64,000 bases of DNA from Rhodoferax mekongensis (GCF_032191775.1 NZ_CP132507.1:1823001-1887000); one strand, 5' to 3'. Positions 54,810-63,232 are shown, counted from the stretch's first letter. Translations and numbers: made by a program. Notes: generated by a model not told the origin, from the sequence alone.

Positions 54810-55257
54810 TCAACGCGCCCGTGGCAGGCGCCTTGTCTTCCTGCATCTGGTACTCAAAAGTGCGTTGGATGCTGAAGGCGAGGGTCGCCATCAAAATGGT
54901 GGTGCCCAAGCCCAGAGCGACGATCAAGCCACCCACGGTGAGCCAATTGGTTCCGCCTTGGGGGCTATCGGGTTGCTCGGGGTTGTACCGGGCATTCCAC
55001 TTTTCCAGGCTCATGAGTCCGAAAATCAATGCGTTCAGCGCGCAAGCCGCGAGCATGAAGCCCAGCAGAGGGATCAACACCCAGCTCAGCTGATCGTCTA
55101 CCCCCAGGTTGCGGGCCCGCAGTACGCCATAGGTGCCCAAGAGGGTGGGTATCGGCGACAACCTGGCAATCCAGTCGTAGCGGCCGAGATAGAGCCTATG
55201 CAAGCCCAAGGCACCCAGCGTGAGCGTGAGCCAGACAGCGACCGTTTTGTTTTTCAT
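54790..55257 (-). CDS. TM2-domain-like membrane protein
   Basis: 155 residues. TVAVWLTLTLGALGLHRLYL resembles the TM2 (G-xx-GxHRFYLG) module; further membrane helices lie near 62-82 and 110-128. The hydrophilic C-terminus is probably cytoplasmic. Function unknown. Overlaps the upstream GNAT gene by 4 bp and pit (convergent) by 20 bp. Confidence 0.75.
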   Translation of the reverse strand: MKNKTVAVWLTLTLGALGLHRLYLGRYDWIARLSPIPTLLGTYGVLRARNLGVDDQLSWVLIPLLGFMLAACALNALIFGLMSLEKWNARYNPEQPDSPQGGTNWLTVGGLIVALGLGTTILMATLAFSIQRTFEYQMQEDKAPATGALIKKSAD

Positions 55258-55787
55258 GCGACAGGATCCACTGGCGGTGTGGATGAGCCTGATCCGATAG
55301 TTTTTTCCATCAACACGATGTCCAGCCAGCGGTCAAACTTCCAGCCACATGCAGCAATCACGCCGACTCTGTCGTAGCCGCAGCTGGTGTGGACGCCAAT
55401 CGAGCCAGCGTTGGCGGAATCGCCGATCACCGCAATCAACTTGCGAACTCCACTGCGTTCTGCTTGTGACATCAGTTCAGTGAGCAAAAGCTTTCCCAGT
55501 CCTTTGCCGTGTGAGTTTGGAGCGAGGTAGATGGAGTCTTCCGCCGAAAAACGGTATGCGGGCCGAGGCTTGAACCAGTTGCAATAAGCAAAACCCACGA
55601 CCTCGCTGTCTACTTCTGCCACCAGGTAGGGCAGTCCTTTGGAAAGTACGTCGGCCCGTCGTCCCTGCATGTCACTTTCGCTGGGCGGTGTGGTCTCAAA
55701 AGTACCGGTGCCTGTCAGCACATGGTGTGCATAAATGGCGGTAATAGCGCTGATATCGGATTCGGTACTGGGTCGGATTTTTGTCAT
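55254..55787 (-). CDS. GNAT N-acetyltransferase (phosphinothricin acetyltransferase-like)
   Basis: 177 residues. IRPSTESDISAITAIYAHHV, TFETTPPSESDM, SIYLAPNSHGKGLGKLLLTE (acetyl-CoA loop) and CGWKFDRWLDIVLMEK are typical of the PAT/YncA branch, which acetylates small amines such as phosphinothricin or methionine sulfoximine. The actual substrate is unknown. Divergent from rpsP. Confidence 0.9.
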   Translation of the reverse strand: MTKIRPSTESDISAITAIYAHHVLTGTGTFETTPPSESDMQGRRADVLSKGLPYLVAEVDSEVVGFAYCNWFKPRPAYRFSAEDSIYLAPNSHGKGLGKLLLTELMSQAERSGVRKLIAVIGDSANAGSIGVHTSCGYDRVGVIAACGWKFDRWLDIVLMEKTIGSGSSTPPVDPVA

Positions 55788-55807
55788 GAATGAGAAAACG
55801 GTATAAT
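55781..55807 (+). promoter_or_regulatory. rpsP operon promoter
   Basis: TTGTCA (55781-55786) and a perfect TATAAT (55802-55807), spacing 15 bp (16 if the box is read one base earlier). It overlaps the start of the divergent GNAT gene. The leader to rpsP is about 105 nt. Confidence 0.7.
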
Positions 55808-55856
55808 GGAAGGCTATTCAGAGTGTCACTGGCCGGGTGGTCAGTTGCGTGTCTCA

Positions 55857-55878
55857 AACTTTGAATCGAACTTTGAAT
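55857..55878 (+). repeat. Tandem 10-mer in the rpsP leader
   Basis: AACTTTGAAT occurs twice (55857-55866 and 55869-55878), period 12 bp, between the promoter and the rpsP ribosome-binding site. Confidence 0.6.
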
Positions 55879-55917
55879 ACATAGGCTGAATTCTCTCAGC
55901 TACCCAAAGGATAAATC

Positions 55918-56169
55918 ATGGTCGTCATTCGACTCGCTCGTGGTGGTGCAAAAGCCCGCCCGTTTTTCAATATCGTTGTTGCTGACAAGCGCACCCGTCG
56001 CGACGGCCGCTTCATCGAGCGTATCGGGTTCTACAACCCCATCGCCAAGGAAAACGAAGAAAGCATCCGTATTGCGCAAGACCGCTTGACCTACTGGAAG
56101 GGCGTTGGCGCACAGGCATCTCCTACCGTGGAACGCCTGATCAACCAAGCCGCCAAAAAAGCTGCTTAA
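55918..56169 (+). CDS. rpsP: 30S ribosomal protein S16
   Basis: 83 residues: [39 protein letters not shown]. Binds 16S rRNA early in 30S assembly. First gene of rpsP-rimM-trmD-rplS, preceded by AAAGGA. Confidence 0.98.
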   Translation: MVVIRLARGGAKARPFFNIVVADKRTRRDGRFIERIGFYNPIAKENEESIRIAQDRLTYWKGVGAQASPTVERLINQAAKKAA

Positions 56170-56223
56170 CGGTTTAGCCGGCGTGCGGCGTTTGCGCCCG
56201 TACGCCGGTTGATATTCCCACCC

Positions 56224-56787
56224 ATGCTTACAGGACTCGAAGTCACCGAATTGCCGGCAGACGCCATCGAAGTCGGTCGCATTGCGGACGCTTGGGGTAT
56301 CAAAGGCTGGTTCAAGGTCCTGCCTTACAGTGCCAATCCTGAGGCACTTTTTGCTGCACGCCAGTGGTATCTGCTGCCCACTGAAAAAGGTACCAAGCCT
56401 TTTTCCGGCACAGCGCTGATGGCCGTCAAAGAATCCAAAGTTCACTCTGATTCGGTCGTAGCCTGTGCCTCCGGCATAGATGACAGGAATGGTGCCGAAG
56501 CCCTCAAAGGTTCCCGCATCTTCATCTCCCGCGCGACTTTCCCCAAGGCTGCTGCAGACGAGTTCTACTGGGTCGATCTCATCGGCCTGCAAGTCGTCAA
56601 TCGCGAAGGCCAGTCACTCGGCGTCGTCCGTGAATTGATGTCAACCGGCCCGCAAACTGTCTTGGTCATTGAGGCCATGCAGGATGACAAACCAGTCGAA
56701 CGGATGATCCCCTTCGTCTCTGCTTATGTGGACGACGTCAGCCTGACCGACAAGACCATCCGCGTGGATTGGCAATTGGACTATTGA
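56224..56787 (+). CDS. rimM: Ribosome maturation factor RimM
   Basis: 187 residues from the ATG at 56224. N-terminal domain IEVGRIADAWGIKGWFKVLPY and C-terminal PRC-barrel DEFYWVDLIGLQVVNREGQS. Binds S19 and assists 16S 3' domain folding. Start chosen from the conserved N-terminus and spacing; the upstream in-frame ATG at 56209 is less likely. Confidence 0.96.
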   Translation: MLTGLEVTELPADAIEVGRIADAWGIKGWFKVLPYSANPEALFAARQWYLLPTEKGTKPFSGTALMAVKESKVHSDSVVACASGIDDRNGAEALKGSRIFISRATFPKAAADEFYWVDLIGLQVVNREGQSLGVVRELMSTGPQTVLVIEAMQDDKPVERMIPFVSAYVDDVSLTDKTIRVDWQLDY

Positions 56788-56797
56788 GGCGCCTGCA

Positions 56798-57544
56798 GTG
56801 CGCTTCGACATCATCACGCTTTTTCCTGAGCTGTTTGCGCCCTTGCTGACAGCAGGCATCACACGCCGGGCTTACGAGAGTGCCTTGGTGGATGTGCATC
56901 TTCACAATCCCCGCGACTTTGCGTCTGGCAATTACCGCAGGGTTGATGACCGACCTTTCGGCGGAGGTCCCGGAATGGTGATGATGGCTGAGCCTCTGGA
57001 AGCTGCGCTTTTGGCAATCCGTGCGCAACGTCAGGATGCTGTTCCTGTCGTGTTGTTCTCGCCCATCGGGGCACCGCTCCACCATGGCGCAGTCGAGCAA
57101 TGGTCCCGCAGTGCGGGCGCGATTTTGCTGTGTGGCCGCTACGAGGGCATAGATCAGCGCTTCATCGATAAGTATGTGGATCAGCAAATCAGCCTGGGTG
57201 ACTTTGTGTTGTCCGGTGGAGAAATCGCTGCCATGGCACTCCTGGATGCAGTGGCGCGCTTGCAGCCCGGTGTATTGTCAGACGCTGATAGCCATCACCA
57301 GGACAGTTTCAATCCCGCACTCGATGGTCTGTTGGATTGCCCGCATTACACCCGTCCGGAAGAGTGGTCAGGTGTACCTGTGCCGCCCGTGCTGATGTCC
57401 GGACATCATGCGCGGATTGAAGAATGGCGGCGTGCCCAGCGTTTGCAACTGACGGCTTTGCACCGGCCTGACATTCTCGACAAAGCGAGAGCCCAGGGCC
57501 ACATTACCGCCGCTGAAGAACGTCTTTTGCATCCCAAAGATTGA
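56798..57544 (+). CDS. trmD: tRNA (guanine-N1)-methyltransferase
   Basis: 248 residues with GTG start. FDIITLFPELFAPLL start, VDDRPFGGGPGMVMM, and the trefoil-knot SAM site LLCGRYEGIDQRF and ISLGDFVLSGGE. Methylates G37 of tRNAs to prevent frameshifting. Ten bp after rimM. Confidence 0.98.
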   Translation: MRFDIITLFPELFAPLLTAGITRRAYESALVDVHLHNPRDFASGNYRRVDDRPFGGGPGMVMMAEPLEAALLAIRAQRQDAVPVVLFSPIGAPLHHGAVEQWSRSAGAILLCGRYEGIDQRFIDKYVDQQISLGDFVLSGGEIAAMALLDAVARLQPGVLSDADSHHQDSFNPALDGLLDCPHYTRPEEWSGVPVPPVLMSGHHARIEEWRRAQRLQLTALHRPDILDKARAQGHITAAEERLLHPKD

Positions 57545-57556
57545 AATTGCTATAAT
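57527..57556 (+). promoter_or_regulatory. rplS promoter
   Basis: TTGCAT (57527-57532), 18-bp spacer, TATAAT (57551-57556) with an extended -10 (TGCTATAAT). It starts inside trmD and gives rplS its own transcript with a leader of about 95 nt. Confidence 0.75.
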
Positions 57557-57657
57557 AACGGGCTAACCGATCCTCTGCCCGGCCAGATAACAAGCCTCAA
57601 GGCTCTGATATTGGCGCCAATTCCGGTGCCGGTGCGAGCAAGATCACGAAGGAAACT

Positions 57658-58032
57658 ATGAGCAACATCATCCAAGCGCTCGAGCAGGAAGAAATCGCCC
57701 GCCTCGGCAAAACAATCCCTGAATTCGCACCCGGTGACACCGTCATCGTGAGCGTGAATGTGGTTGAAGGCAACCGCAAGCGCGTGCAGGCTTACGAAGG
57801 CGTGGTTATCGCCAAGCGTAACCGTGGCCTGAACAGCGGCTTCATCGTGCGCAAGATCTCCAGCGGCGAAGGCGTGGAACGTACATTCCAAACCTACTCC
57901 CCTCTGATCGCCAGCATCGAAGTCAAGCGTCGTGGTGACGTGCGCCGTGCCAAGCTGTACTACCTCCGTGACCGTAGCGGCAAGTCTGCTCGTATCAAGG
58001 AAAAGCTGCCAGCAAAGAAGACTGCTGCGTAA
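57658..58032 (+). CDS. rplS: 50S ribosomal protein L19
   Basis: 124 residues: [76 protein letters not shown]. Sits at the 30S-50S interface. Own promoter inside trmD and a strong terminator after the stop. Confidence 0.98.
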   Translation: MSNIIQALEQEEIARLGKTIPEFAPGDTVIVSVNVVEGNRKRVQAYEGVVIAKRNRGLNSGFIVRKISSGEGVERTFQTYSPLIASIEVKRRGDVRRAKLYYLRDRSGKSARIKEKLPAKKTAA

Positions 58033-58052
58033 TCTGCCGCAAGCTCTTCGTG

Positions 58053-58088
58053 AAAGCCGCCCCGGTGACAAGCTGTGGCGGCTTTTTT
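58053..58088 (+). terminator. Intrinsic terminator of rplS
   Basis: AAAGCCGCC (58053-58061) and GGCGGCTTT (58077-58085), perfect 9-bp stem with 15-nt loop and a T6 tract; ends the rpsP-rplS cluster. Confidence 0.85.
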
Positions 58089-58102
58089 CATGGGATTCCA
58101 AA

Positions 58103-58792
58103 TTGACCACCAAGTCCACCCGAACCTTGCCGGCTTTTGATCCACGCCAAGTCCCCGTGGTGGGCGTGGACAGTCACCTCACCGCAGTACCCCCTGCCGA
58201 CTTGGCCCCCGACGCTTTGCGACAGCGTTTCAGGCTGCCACCGGTGTGGTCTCCAGAGCTCAGGGCGGAGCACAAATTTTCTGAGCGGGAGCCGTCGCAC
58301 GCTTCGGTGCTGATTCCGATTGTGTTGCGGGATCAGCCCATGGTGCTGCTCACGCAGCGCACGGCCCACCTGTCCAGCCATTCGGGGCAAATTGCGTTTC
58401 CCGGTGGCAAGGCGGATGCCACCGATGTGGACGCAGTTGCCACTGCGCTGCGCGAAGCGCAAGAAGAGGTGGGCTTGCCCCCCTCAGCGGTCGAAGTGCT
58501 GGGCAGTCTGCCGCACTACACCACGGGCAGCGCATTCATCGTGACACCGGTCGTTGCGCTGGTGGAGCCTTCCATTCAACTCGCACCCAGTCCAGACGAA
58601 GTGGCCCATGTGTTTGAGGTGCCTTTGGGCTTTTTGATGAACCCGGCCAATCACCGCCGCCACCGTGTGGAGTGGGAGGGTGCGAGCCGGGAGTGGTACT
58701 CCATGCCGTATCGCGAGCAGGGGATGGAGTGGTTTATCTGGGGCGCCACGGCGGGTATGTTGCGCAACTTCTACCAGTTTCTCCGTGCCTGA
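58103..58792 (+). CDS. Nudix hydrolase, CoA pyrophosphatase type
   Basis: About 229 residues from a TTG at 58103 (start uncertain: no ATG or GTG lies close to the conserved region). The CoA-specific UPF0035 motif LTQRTAHLSSHSGQIAFPGG is followed directly by the Nudix box GGKADATDVDAVATALREAQ, then EEVGL. Hydrolyses CoA to 3'-phosphoADP and phosphopantetheine. C-terminal half typical of NudL/YeaB. It begins just after the rplS terminator. Confidence 0.88.
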   Translation: MTTKSTRTLPAFDPRQVPVVGVDSHLTAVPPADLAPDALRQRFRLPPVWSPELRAEHKFSEREPSHASVLIPIVLRDQPMVLLTQRTAHLSSHSGQIAFPGGKADATDVDAVATALREAQEEVGLPPSAVEVLGSLPHYTTGSAFIVTPVVALVEPSIQLAPSPDEVAHVFEVPLGFLMNPANHRRHRVEWEGASREWYSMPYREQGMEWFIWGATAGMLRNFYQFLRA

Positions 58793-58821
58793 GCCGGCAC
58801 GTCGCTGGGTATGATAGTTCC

Positions 58822-59739
58822 ATGAGCTTTATCTCCATCTTGCTGGCGCTGTTGCTGGAACAGGCCAAGCCTCTGCCACAGATCAATCCGGTACACAACA
58901 CGGTACGTAACTGGGTGCGTTGGGTGCTGCGCAATTTCGATGCAGGTGCCAAGCCGCATGCCTGGTTGGCCTGGTCCCTGGCAGCCTTGGGGCCTGCGCT
59001 GCTGGTGCTGGCGGTACATTGGCTGTTGCTCTGGCAATTGGGCTGGATTGCTGCTGCGGTGTGGAATGTGATGATTCTTTACGCCACCCTTGGCTTCCGG
59101 CAGTTCAGCCACCATTTCACTCAGATTCGCGATGCTTTACTGGCTGGCGACGAGGTCGCTGCCCGTGCCGCGCTAGCCCGTTGGAAGCGCATGGACGCCA
59201 GCGAACTGCCCCGCAGTGAAATTGTCAGGCATGTGATTGAGCACTCTGTCTTGAGTGCCCACCGACATGTGTTCGGCGTGTTTGTCTGGTATTCCATCCT
59301 CGCAGCCTTGGGTTTGGGCCCGGCCGGCGCAGTGTTCTACCGCGTTACCGAATACTTGGCCGTGTTTGCCAAACGCCCGGTTAAGCCTGAGCTGCCACCG
59401 GTGAGCGACGCCGTGCGGGAGCGGGCCTTGCGTGCATGGGAAGCGATTGACTGGCTTCCGGCCCGTGTTACTGCCCTGAGTTTTGCCTTTGTTGGAAGTT
59501 TTGAGGATGCGGTCGACAGCTGGCGTCGCCATGAGGCAGTACATCCCTTGGACAACGATGGCGTGGTATTGGCTGCCACTGCGGGTGCGGTGAATGTCCG
59601 CCTCGGCGAGGACATGGACAGCGGCGCTCTTACACCCGAGCCCGCGCACCTGCGTGCGGTAGTGGGCCTTGTCTGGCGCACTGTCGTGATGTGGATGGTG
59701 TTTCTGGCACTGCTTTCGACAGCGCGCCTGATAGGCTAG
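58822..59739 (+). CDS. CobD/CbiB-family membrane protein
   Basis: 305 residues with several membrane helices (near 45-75 and 145-165, and one at the C-terminus). SILLALLLEQAKPL, LGFRQFSHHFTQIRDALLAGD, ALRAWEAIDWLPARVTALSF and FEDAVDSWRRHEAVHPLDNDG resemble adenosylcobinamide-phosphate synthase CobD/CbiB. No other cobalamin gene is nearby and the family's typical motifs are altered, so a cobamide role is doubtful. ATG at 58822. Confidence 0.75.
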   Translation: MSFISILLALLLEQAKPLPQINPVHNTVRNWVRWVLRNFDAGAKPHAWLAWSLAALGPALLVLAVHWLLLWQLGWIAAAVWNVMILYATLGFRQFSHHFTQIRDALLAGDEVAARAALARWKRMDASELPRSEIVRHVIEHSVLSAHRHVFGVFVWYSILAALGLGPAGAVFYRVTEYLAVFAKRPVKPELPPVSDAVRERALRAWEAIDWLPARVTALSFAFVGSFEDAVDSWRRHEAVHPLDNDGVVLAATAGAVNVRLGEDMDSGALTPEPAHLRAVVGLVWRTVVMWMVFLALLSTARLIG

Positions 59740-59750
59740 ATACAGTCAAG

Positions 59751-59790
59751 CTCAGACCGGCCCCTCCTCCGGGCTAGTACCGGGTCTGAG
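59751..59790. terminator. Hairpin between convergent cobD-like and rsgA genes
   Basis: CTCAGACC (59751-59758) and GGTCTGAG (59783-59790) with an inner GCCC/GGGC pair; no T-run. It includes the rsgA stop codon and may mark the 3' ends of both genes. Confidence 0.4.
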
Positions 59791-60727
59791 ATAACTCTGC
59801 AAATAAATCGCTATAAATTTTGTAGCGATTCGCGCTGATTCCACCGGCGCCAGGAGCCTCTTTCATTTGATTCAATACACCGCAGCCGGGTTCATGCAGA
59901 TGGCTGCAGTTGTAAAACTTGCAGTCGCCCGCGTGGGCCTTGATGTCGGGCATCAGGCCGGCCAGATGCATGGGGTCAATGTGATTGAGGCCGAATTCCT
60001 GGAAGCCCGGCGAGTCAATCACTGCCGTGGTTTTGGCCTCGTCCACCCAATACAGACTGGTGCTGGTAGTCGTGTGTTTGCCCGAGTTCAGGGCGGTCGA
60101 AATTTCATTGGTCAACACGTCGGCATGCGGCAGCAGCCGGTTGATCAGTGTGCTTTTGCCGGAGCCTGAGGGGCCGAGCACCAGCGTGGTTTTGCCTTGC
60201 ATCAACTCCAGCAACAGCGCCAGTTCGGTCGCAAGCGCGCCTTCCGCCTTGGGCTTGAGAGCCAGGGGCAGCAGGGTGTAGCCCATGTCGCGGTAGATTC
60301 CAAGCCGGTCCCATGCGCGTCCGAAGGGTTCTGCCAGATCGCTCTTGTTCAAGGCGATGATGGGGCGAATGCGCTCGGCCTCAGCGGCAATCAAGGCCCG
60401 TGACAGCTGGCTCTCAGAAAACTCGGGCTCTGCAGCAATCAGGATCAGCACCTGGTCGAGGTTCGCGGCAAATGACTTGGTGCGGATTTCGTCCTGCCGG
60501 TAAAACAGGTTACGCCGGGGCAGCACCTTTTCAATGGTGCCTTCATCCTGCGTGGCTTTCCAGAGCACCTGATCGCCCACCACCGTCACGCTTTTCTTCC
60601 CGCGCGGGTGGCAGATCAGGCGCCGGCCATCGGGTGTTTCGACCCACACATGGCGGCCGTGTCCCGCCACGACCAAGCCCGGTTCAAGCAGGTGCTGATT
60701 CAAAGGGCGGTACTCATGTGCTTGCAC
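59774..60727 (-). CDS. rsgA: Ribosome small subunit-dependent GTPase A
   Basis: 317 residues, circularly permuted GTPase. OB-fold start, then G4 (ALNKSDLAEPF), G1 (GPSGSGKSTLINRLLP), G3 (DSPGFQEFG) and a C-terminal zinc knuckle (CKFYNCSHLHEPGC). Late 30S maturation factor. Its C-terminal segment (KEAPGAGGISANRYKIYS) is encoded by sequence matching the interspersed repeat and looks longer than in Escherichia coli. Overlaps the upstream phhB by 14 bp. Confidence 0.95.
   Translation of the reverse strand: MQAHEYRPLNQHLLEPGLVVAGHGRHVWVETPDGRRLICHPRGKKSVTVVGDQVLWKATQDEGTIEKVLPRRNLFYRQDEIRTKSFAANLDQVLILIAAEPEFSESQLSRALIAAEAERIRPIIALNKSDLAEPFGRAWDRLGIYRDMGYTLLPLALKPKAEGALATELALLLELMQGKTTLVLGPSGSGKSTLINRLLPHADVLTNEISTALNSGKHTTTSTSLYWVDEAKTTAVIDSPGFQEFGLNHIDPMHLAGLMPDIKAHAGDCKFYNCSHLHEPGCGVLNQMKEAPGAGGISANRYKIYSDLFAELSQTRY
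59808..59875 (-). repeat. Repeat-like copy 10, inside the rsgA 3' end
   Basis: On the + strand TCGCTATAAATTTTGTAGCG, then ATTCGCGCTGATTCCACCG, then GCGCCAGGAGCC. The order and spacing follow the other copies. It encodes the RsgA C-terminal helix; part of the encoded peptide agrees with conserved RsgA residues, so the similarity may be partly selected. Confidence 0.55.
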
Positions 60728-61055
60728 CTGTAGTGCTTGCAGGTGCGCCTATGAGTGCATCTACCAGGGCGGCGCATTCAAAGTCAGACCGGGATACGCC
60801 CTGCACGTCATGCGTGTTGAAGCGCACGCTGCAGCTGCTGTAGGTGAGCAACAGCTCGGGGTGATGATCTTGCTGCTCCGCGATGTATGCAATCGCGTTC
60901 ACAAAAGCCATGGTCTTGAGAAAGTTCTCGAAGCGGTAGGTCTTTTCGATGGCGACATCCGCGCCGTCACCGTAGAGCTTCCAGCCCTCGGTTTTGGCGA
61001 GGCTTGCTATGATTTGTGTAGCTGTTAGCGCAGTTCTGGCGGGGGCTGAAGGCAT
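60714..61055 (-). CDS. phhB: 4a-hydroxytetrahydrobiopterin dehydratase
   Basis: 113 residues from the ATG at 61055 (a TTG at 61079 would add eight). PCD/DCoH fold: EGWKLYGDGADVAIEKTYRF, MAFVNAIAYIAEQQDHHPEL with the catalytic histidines, and VRFNTHDVQGVSRSDFECA. Recycles pterin cofactor after phenylalanine hydroxylase; no phhA is in the window. The N-terminal segment (SAPARTALTATQIIAS) and the start codon come from a repeat copy. Confidence 0.9.
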   Translation of the reverse strand: MPSAPARTALTATQIIASLAKTEGWKLYGDGADVAIEKTYRFENFLKTMAFVNAIAYIAEQQDHHPELLLTYSSCSVRFNTHDVQGVSRSDFECAALVDALIGAPASTTGAST

Positions 61056-61068
61056 ATTTTTCAATTCA
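61004..61068 (-). repeat. Interspersed repeat copy 11, phhB 5' end
   Basis: On the - strand GAATTGAAAAATATGCC, CCCGCCAGAACTGCGC, TAACAGCTACACAAATCATA, GCAAG. It contains the phhB start codon and encodes its first residues; it also reaches the stop of the M48 protease gene. Confidence 0.7.
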
Positions 61069-62379
61069 AGCAGTGGCAATGGCGGGTGTGGCTGCAGGCA
61101 TGCGGGCTAGCCGCTCCGGTGCCGGTGGGTGCGAATAGTAAAACTTCACGTACACGGGATCGGGGGTGAGGGTGGACGCATTGTCCTTGTAAAGCTTGAG
61201 CAGCGCGGATGACAGCGCCGCACCATTGGCGTTGGCCACCGCGTACGCATCCGCTTCGAACTCATGCTTGCGGGAGAGCTGCGCAAACAAAGGGCCGGTA
61301 AAGCTGCCGGCCAGCGGCAGGACCATCATGAACAAGAGCAGGGCCAGTGCATCGTTGCTACCTGTCATGTTCGGGCCTACACCCAGCCCTGTGTAAAACC
61401 ATGCCTGTTGGCTGACCCAGCCCAACAGCGCAAACGCCAGCAGGCTGAGGCCGAACAGGGACACCATGCGCTTGGCAATGTGGCCGTGTTTGAAGTGCCC
61501 GAGCTCATGGGCCAACACAGCATCCACTTCATCAGGGCTCAATTGCGCCAGCAAGGTGTCATAAAACACCACGCGCTTGGAAGCTCCGAAACCGGTGAAG
61601 TAGGCATTGGCGTGGGCACTGCGCTTGCTGCCGTCCATCACATAAAACCCCTTGGAAGTGAAGCCGCAGCGTGCCATCAGGGCGGATACGCGTTCTTTCA
61701 ATGTGGCGTCTTCCAGTGGCTTGAATTGGTTGAACAGCGGGGCAATCCAGGTGGGGTACACCAGCATCATCAACAAGCTGAAACCCATCCAGAGGCTCCA
61801 AGTCCACAGCCACCAAAGACTGCCGGTAGCGCCCATGACCCACAAGGCCAAGGCTGCGAGTGGCAGACCGATGAGCGCGCTGAAAAACAGGCCTTTGACC
61901 GCATCGACCAGCCAGAGTTTGAGTGTTATGCGGTTGAATCCGAAACGCTGCTCCAGCACAAAGGTGCGGTACAGCGAGAAGGGCAGGTCGATCACCGATC
62001 CGATGATGGAAAAGCCCACCAACAAGGCCAGTTGTTGCGGCAGGGTGCTGCTGAATCGACCTTCGAACCATGCCAGCAAAGCCTGGTTCAGTGTGTGCAA
62101 GCCGCCCAGCAGTGTCCAGCCGAGCAAGACAGCAGTGCCCCATGCCAGTTCCAGCAGCCCCAAGCGGGCCTGCGCGATGGTGTAGTCCGCTGCTTTCTGA
62201 TGGTCTGCCAGTGCGATGTGATTGGCAAATGCCGCAGGCACCGCGTCTCGGTGGCGGGCTACATGGCGCACCTGTCTTGTGGCCAACCAGAATTTCAGCA
62301 TCACGCTGGCGACCAGCGTGACAGCGAAAAAGAGGGTCATCCACAGGGATGGCGAAAATTCAAACGGGGTGTCTTGCAT
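61066..62379 (-). CDS. M48 (Ste24/CAAX protease-like) membrane metallopeptidase
   Basis: 437 residues from the ATG at 62379; an open frame extends upstream without conservation. About five to seven membrane helices. Zinc motif AVLAHELGHFKHGH with the third ligand in SRKHEFEADAYAV; the CAAX-protease N-terminal domain (DLPFSLYRTFVLEQRFGFNR) is present. Probably degrades or processes membrane proteins; prenylated substrates are not expected in bacteria. Divergent from orn. Confidence 0.92.
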   Translation of the reverse strand: MQDTPFEFSPSLWMTLFFAVTLVASVMLKFWLATRQVRHVARHRDAVPAAFANHIALADHQKAADYTIAQARLGLLELAWGTAVLLGWTLLGGLHTLNQALLAWFEGRFSSTLPQQLALLVGFSIIGSVIDLPFSLYRTFVLEQRFGFNRITLKLWLVDAVKGLFFSALIGLPLAALALWVMGATGSLWWLWTWSLWMGFSLLMMLVYPTWIAPLFNQFKPLEDATLKERVSALMARCGFTSKGFYVMDGSKRSAHANAYFTGFGASKRVVFYDTLLAQLSPDEVDAVLAHELGHFKHGHIAKRMVSLFGLSLLAFALLGWVSQQAWFYTGLGVGPNMTGSNDALALLLFMMVLPLAGSFTGPLFAQLSRKHEFEADAYAVANANGAALSSALLKLYKDNASTLTPDPVYVKFYYSHPPAPERLARMPAATPAIATA

Positions 62380-62415
62380 GGCGGCAGAGTTTAGGTCATC
62401 GGCGACAATGGCGGC

Positions 62416-62997
62416 ATGGCTGAACAAAACTCCCCCATCGCGCCCGTGCTCATCAAATCTGACAAAAACTTGGTTTGGTTGGACTGTGAAATGACCGGTC
62501 TGGAGCCCGAGGTCGACCGTCTGCTGGAAATCGCTGTCATCGTGACCGACCCGCACCTCGGTCAGCGGGTCGAGGGCCCGGTGTTCGTCATTCATCAGTC
62601 CGATGCCCAGCTCGACAAAATGGATGCTTGGAACAAGGGCACCCACGGGAAGAGTGGTCTGATTGACAAGGTCAAGGCATCCACCGTCACGGAAGCCGAT
62701 GCAGAGGCGGCGTTGATCGCGTTTCTGTCGCAATACGTGCCCGCAGGTGCTTCGCCCATGTGTGGCAACACCATCGGTCAGGACCGGCGCTTTCTGGTCA
62801 AGTACATGCCGAAGTTGGAGGCCTTCTTCCATTACCGGAACCTGGATGTGAGCACCCTCAAAGAGCTGGCCAAGCGATGGAAGCCTGAGGTGGCGGACGC
62901 GTTCAAAAAGCAACAAAAGCACACGGCTTTGGCCGACGTGAACGAGTCCATCGAAGAGCTATCACACTACCGTGAGCATTTTCTCAAAATAAATTAG
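62416..62997 (+). CDS. orn: Oligoribonuclease
   Basis: 193 residues, DEDDh exonuclease. Asp-Glu of ExoI in [20 protein letters not shown], ExoII in [13 protein letters not shown], ExoIII in [20 protein letters not shown]. Degrades RNA dinucleotides, including pGpG from cyclic-di-GMP turnover. Divergent from the M48 gene. Confidence 0.97.
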   Translation: MAEQNSPIAPVLIKSDKNLVWLDCEMTGLEPEVDRLLEIAVIVTDPHLGQRVEGPVFVIHQSDAQLDKMDAWNKGTHGKSGLIDKVKASTVTEADAEAALIAFLSQYVPAGASPMCGNTIGQDRRFLVKYMPKLEAFFHYRNLDVSTLKELAKRWKPEVADAFKKQQKHTALADVNESIEELSHYREHFLKIN

Positions 62998-63232
62998 GTA
63001 AAAACCCGAATCCATGCCATAATCGAAAGCTTCGCAGGTAACGCCATGTTGGCGGCGTGCGAGATTTGTACATCTCCCTTCATTCACCGGGCACGCTTTT
63101 TAAGCGATATACGCCCCCAGCACTGAAACACACCCCTTTGCGGGTCAGAGCAGGTTCCGTTTGATGGTTGATGTTTTTTAACCATTGACGGAGCAGCCGC
63201 ACAACCTGCGGCGCTTTCGTGTGAGAAAAAAT
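62998..63232 (+). promoter_or_regulatory. Long leader before the DEAD-box helicase gene
   Basis: 235 bp without a gene. A CATAAT -10-like box lies near 63017; beyond it are a GCCGCACAACCTGCGGC hairpin-like repeat and A/T-rich patches. Long structured leaders are typical of cold-induced DEAD-box helicase mRNAs. No good Shine-Dalgarno precedes the ATG. Confidence 0.35.

Noticed and set aside
59808..59875. Treating the rsgA copy of the repeat as a certain insertion
   Set aside because: The encoded ISANRYKIY segment agrees in part with conserved RsgA residues, so convergence cannot be separated from insertion; listed with reduced confidence.
60724..60760. GCACCTG...CAGGTGC hairpin at the phhB-rsgA overlap as a terminator
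   Set aside because: It lies within overlapping coding sequence and has no T-run; probably incidental.
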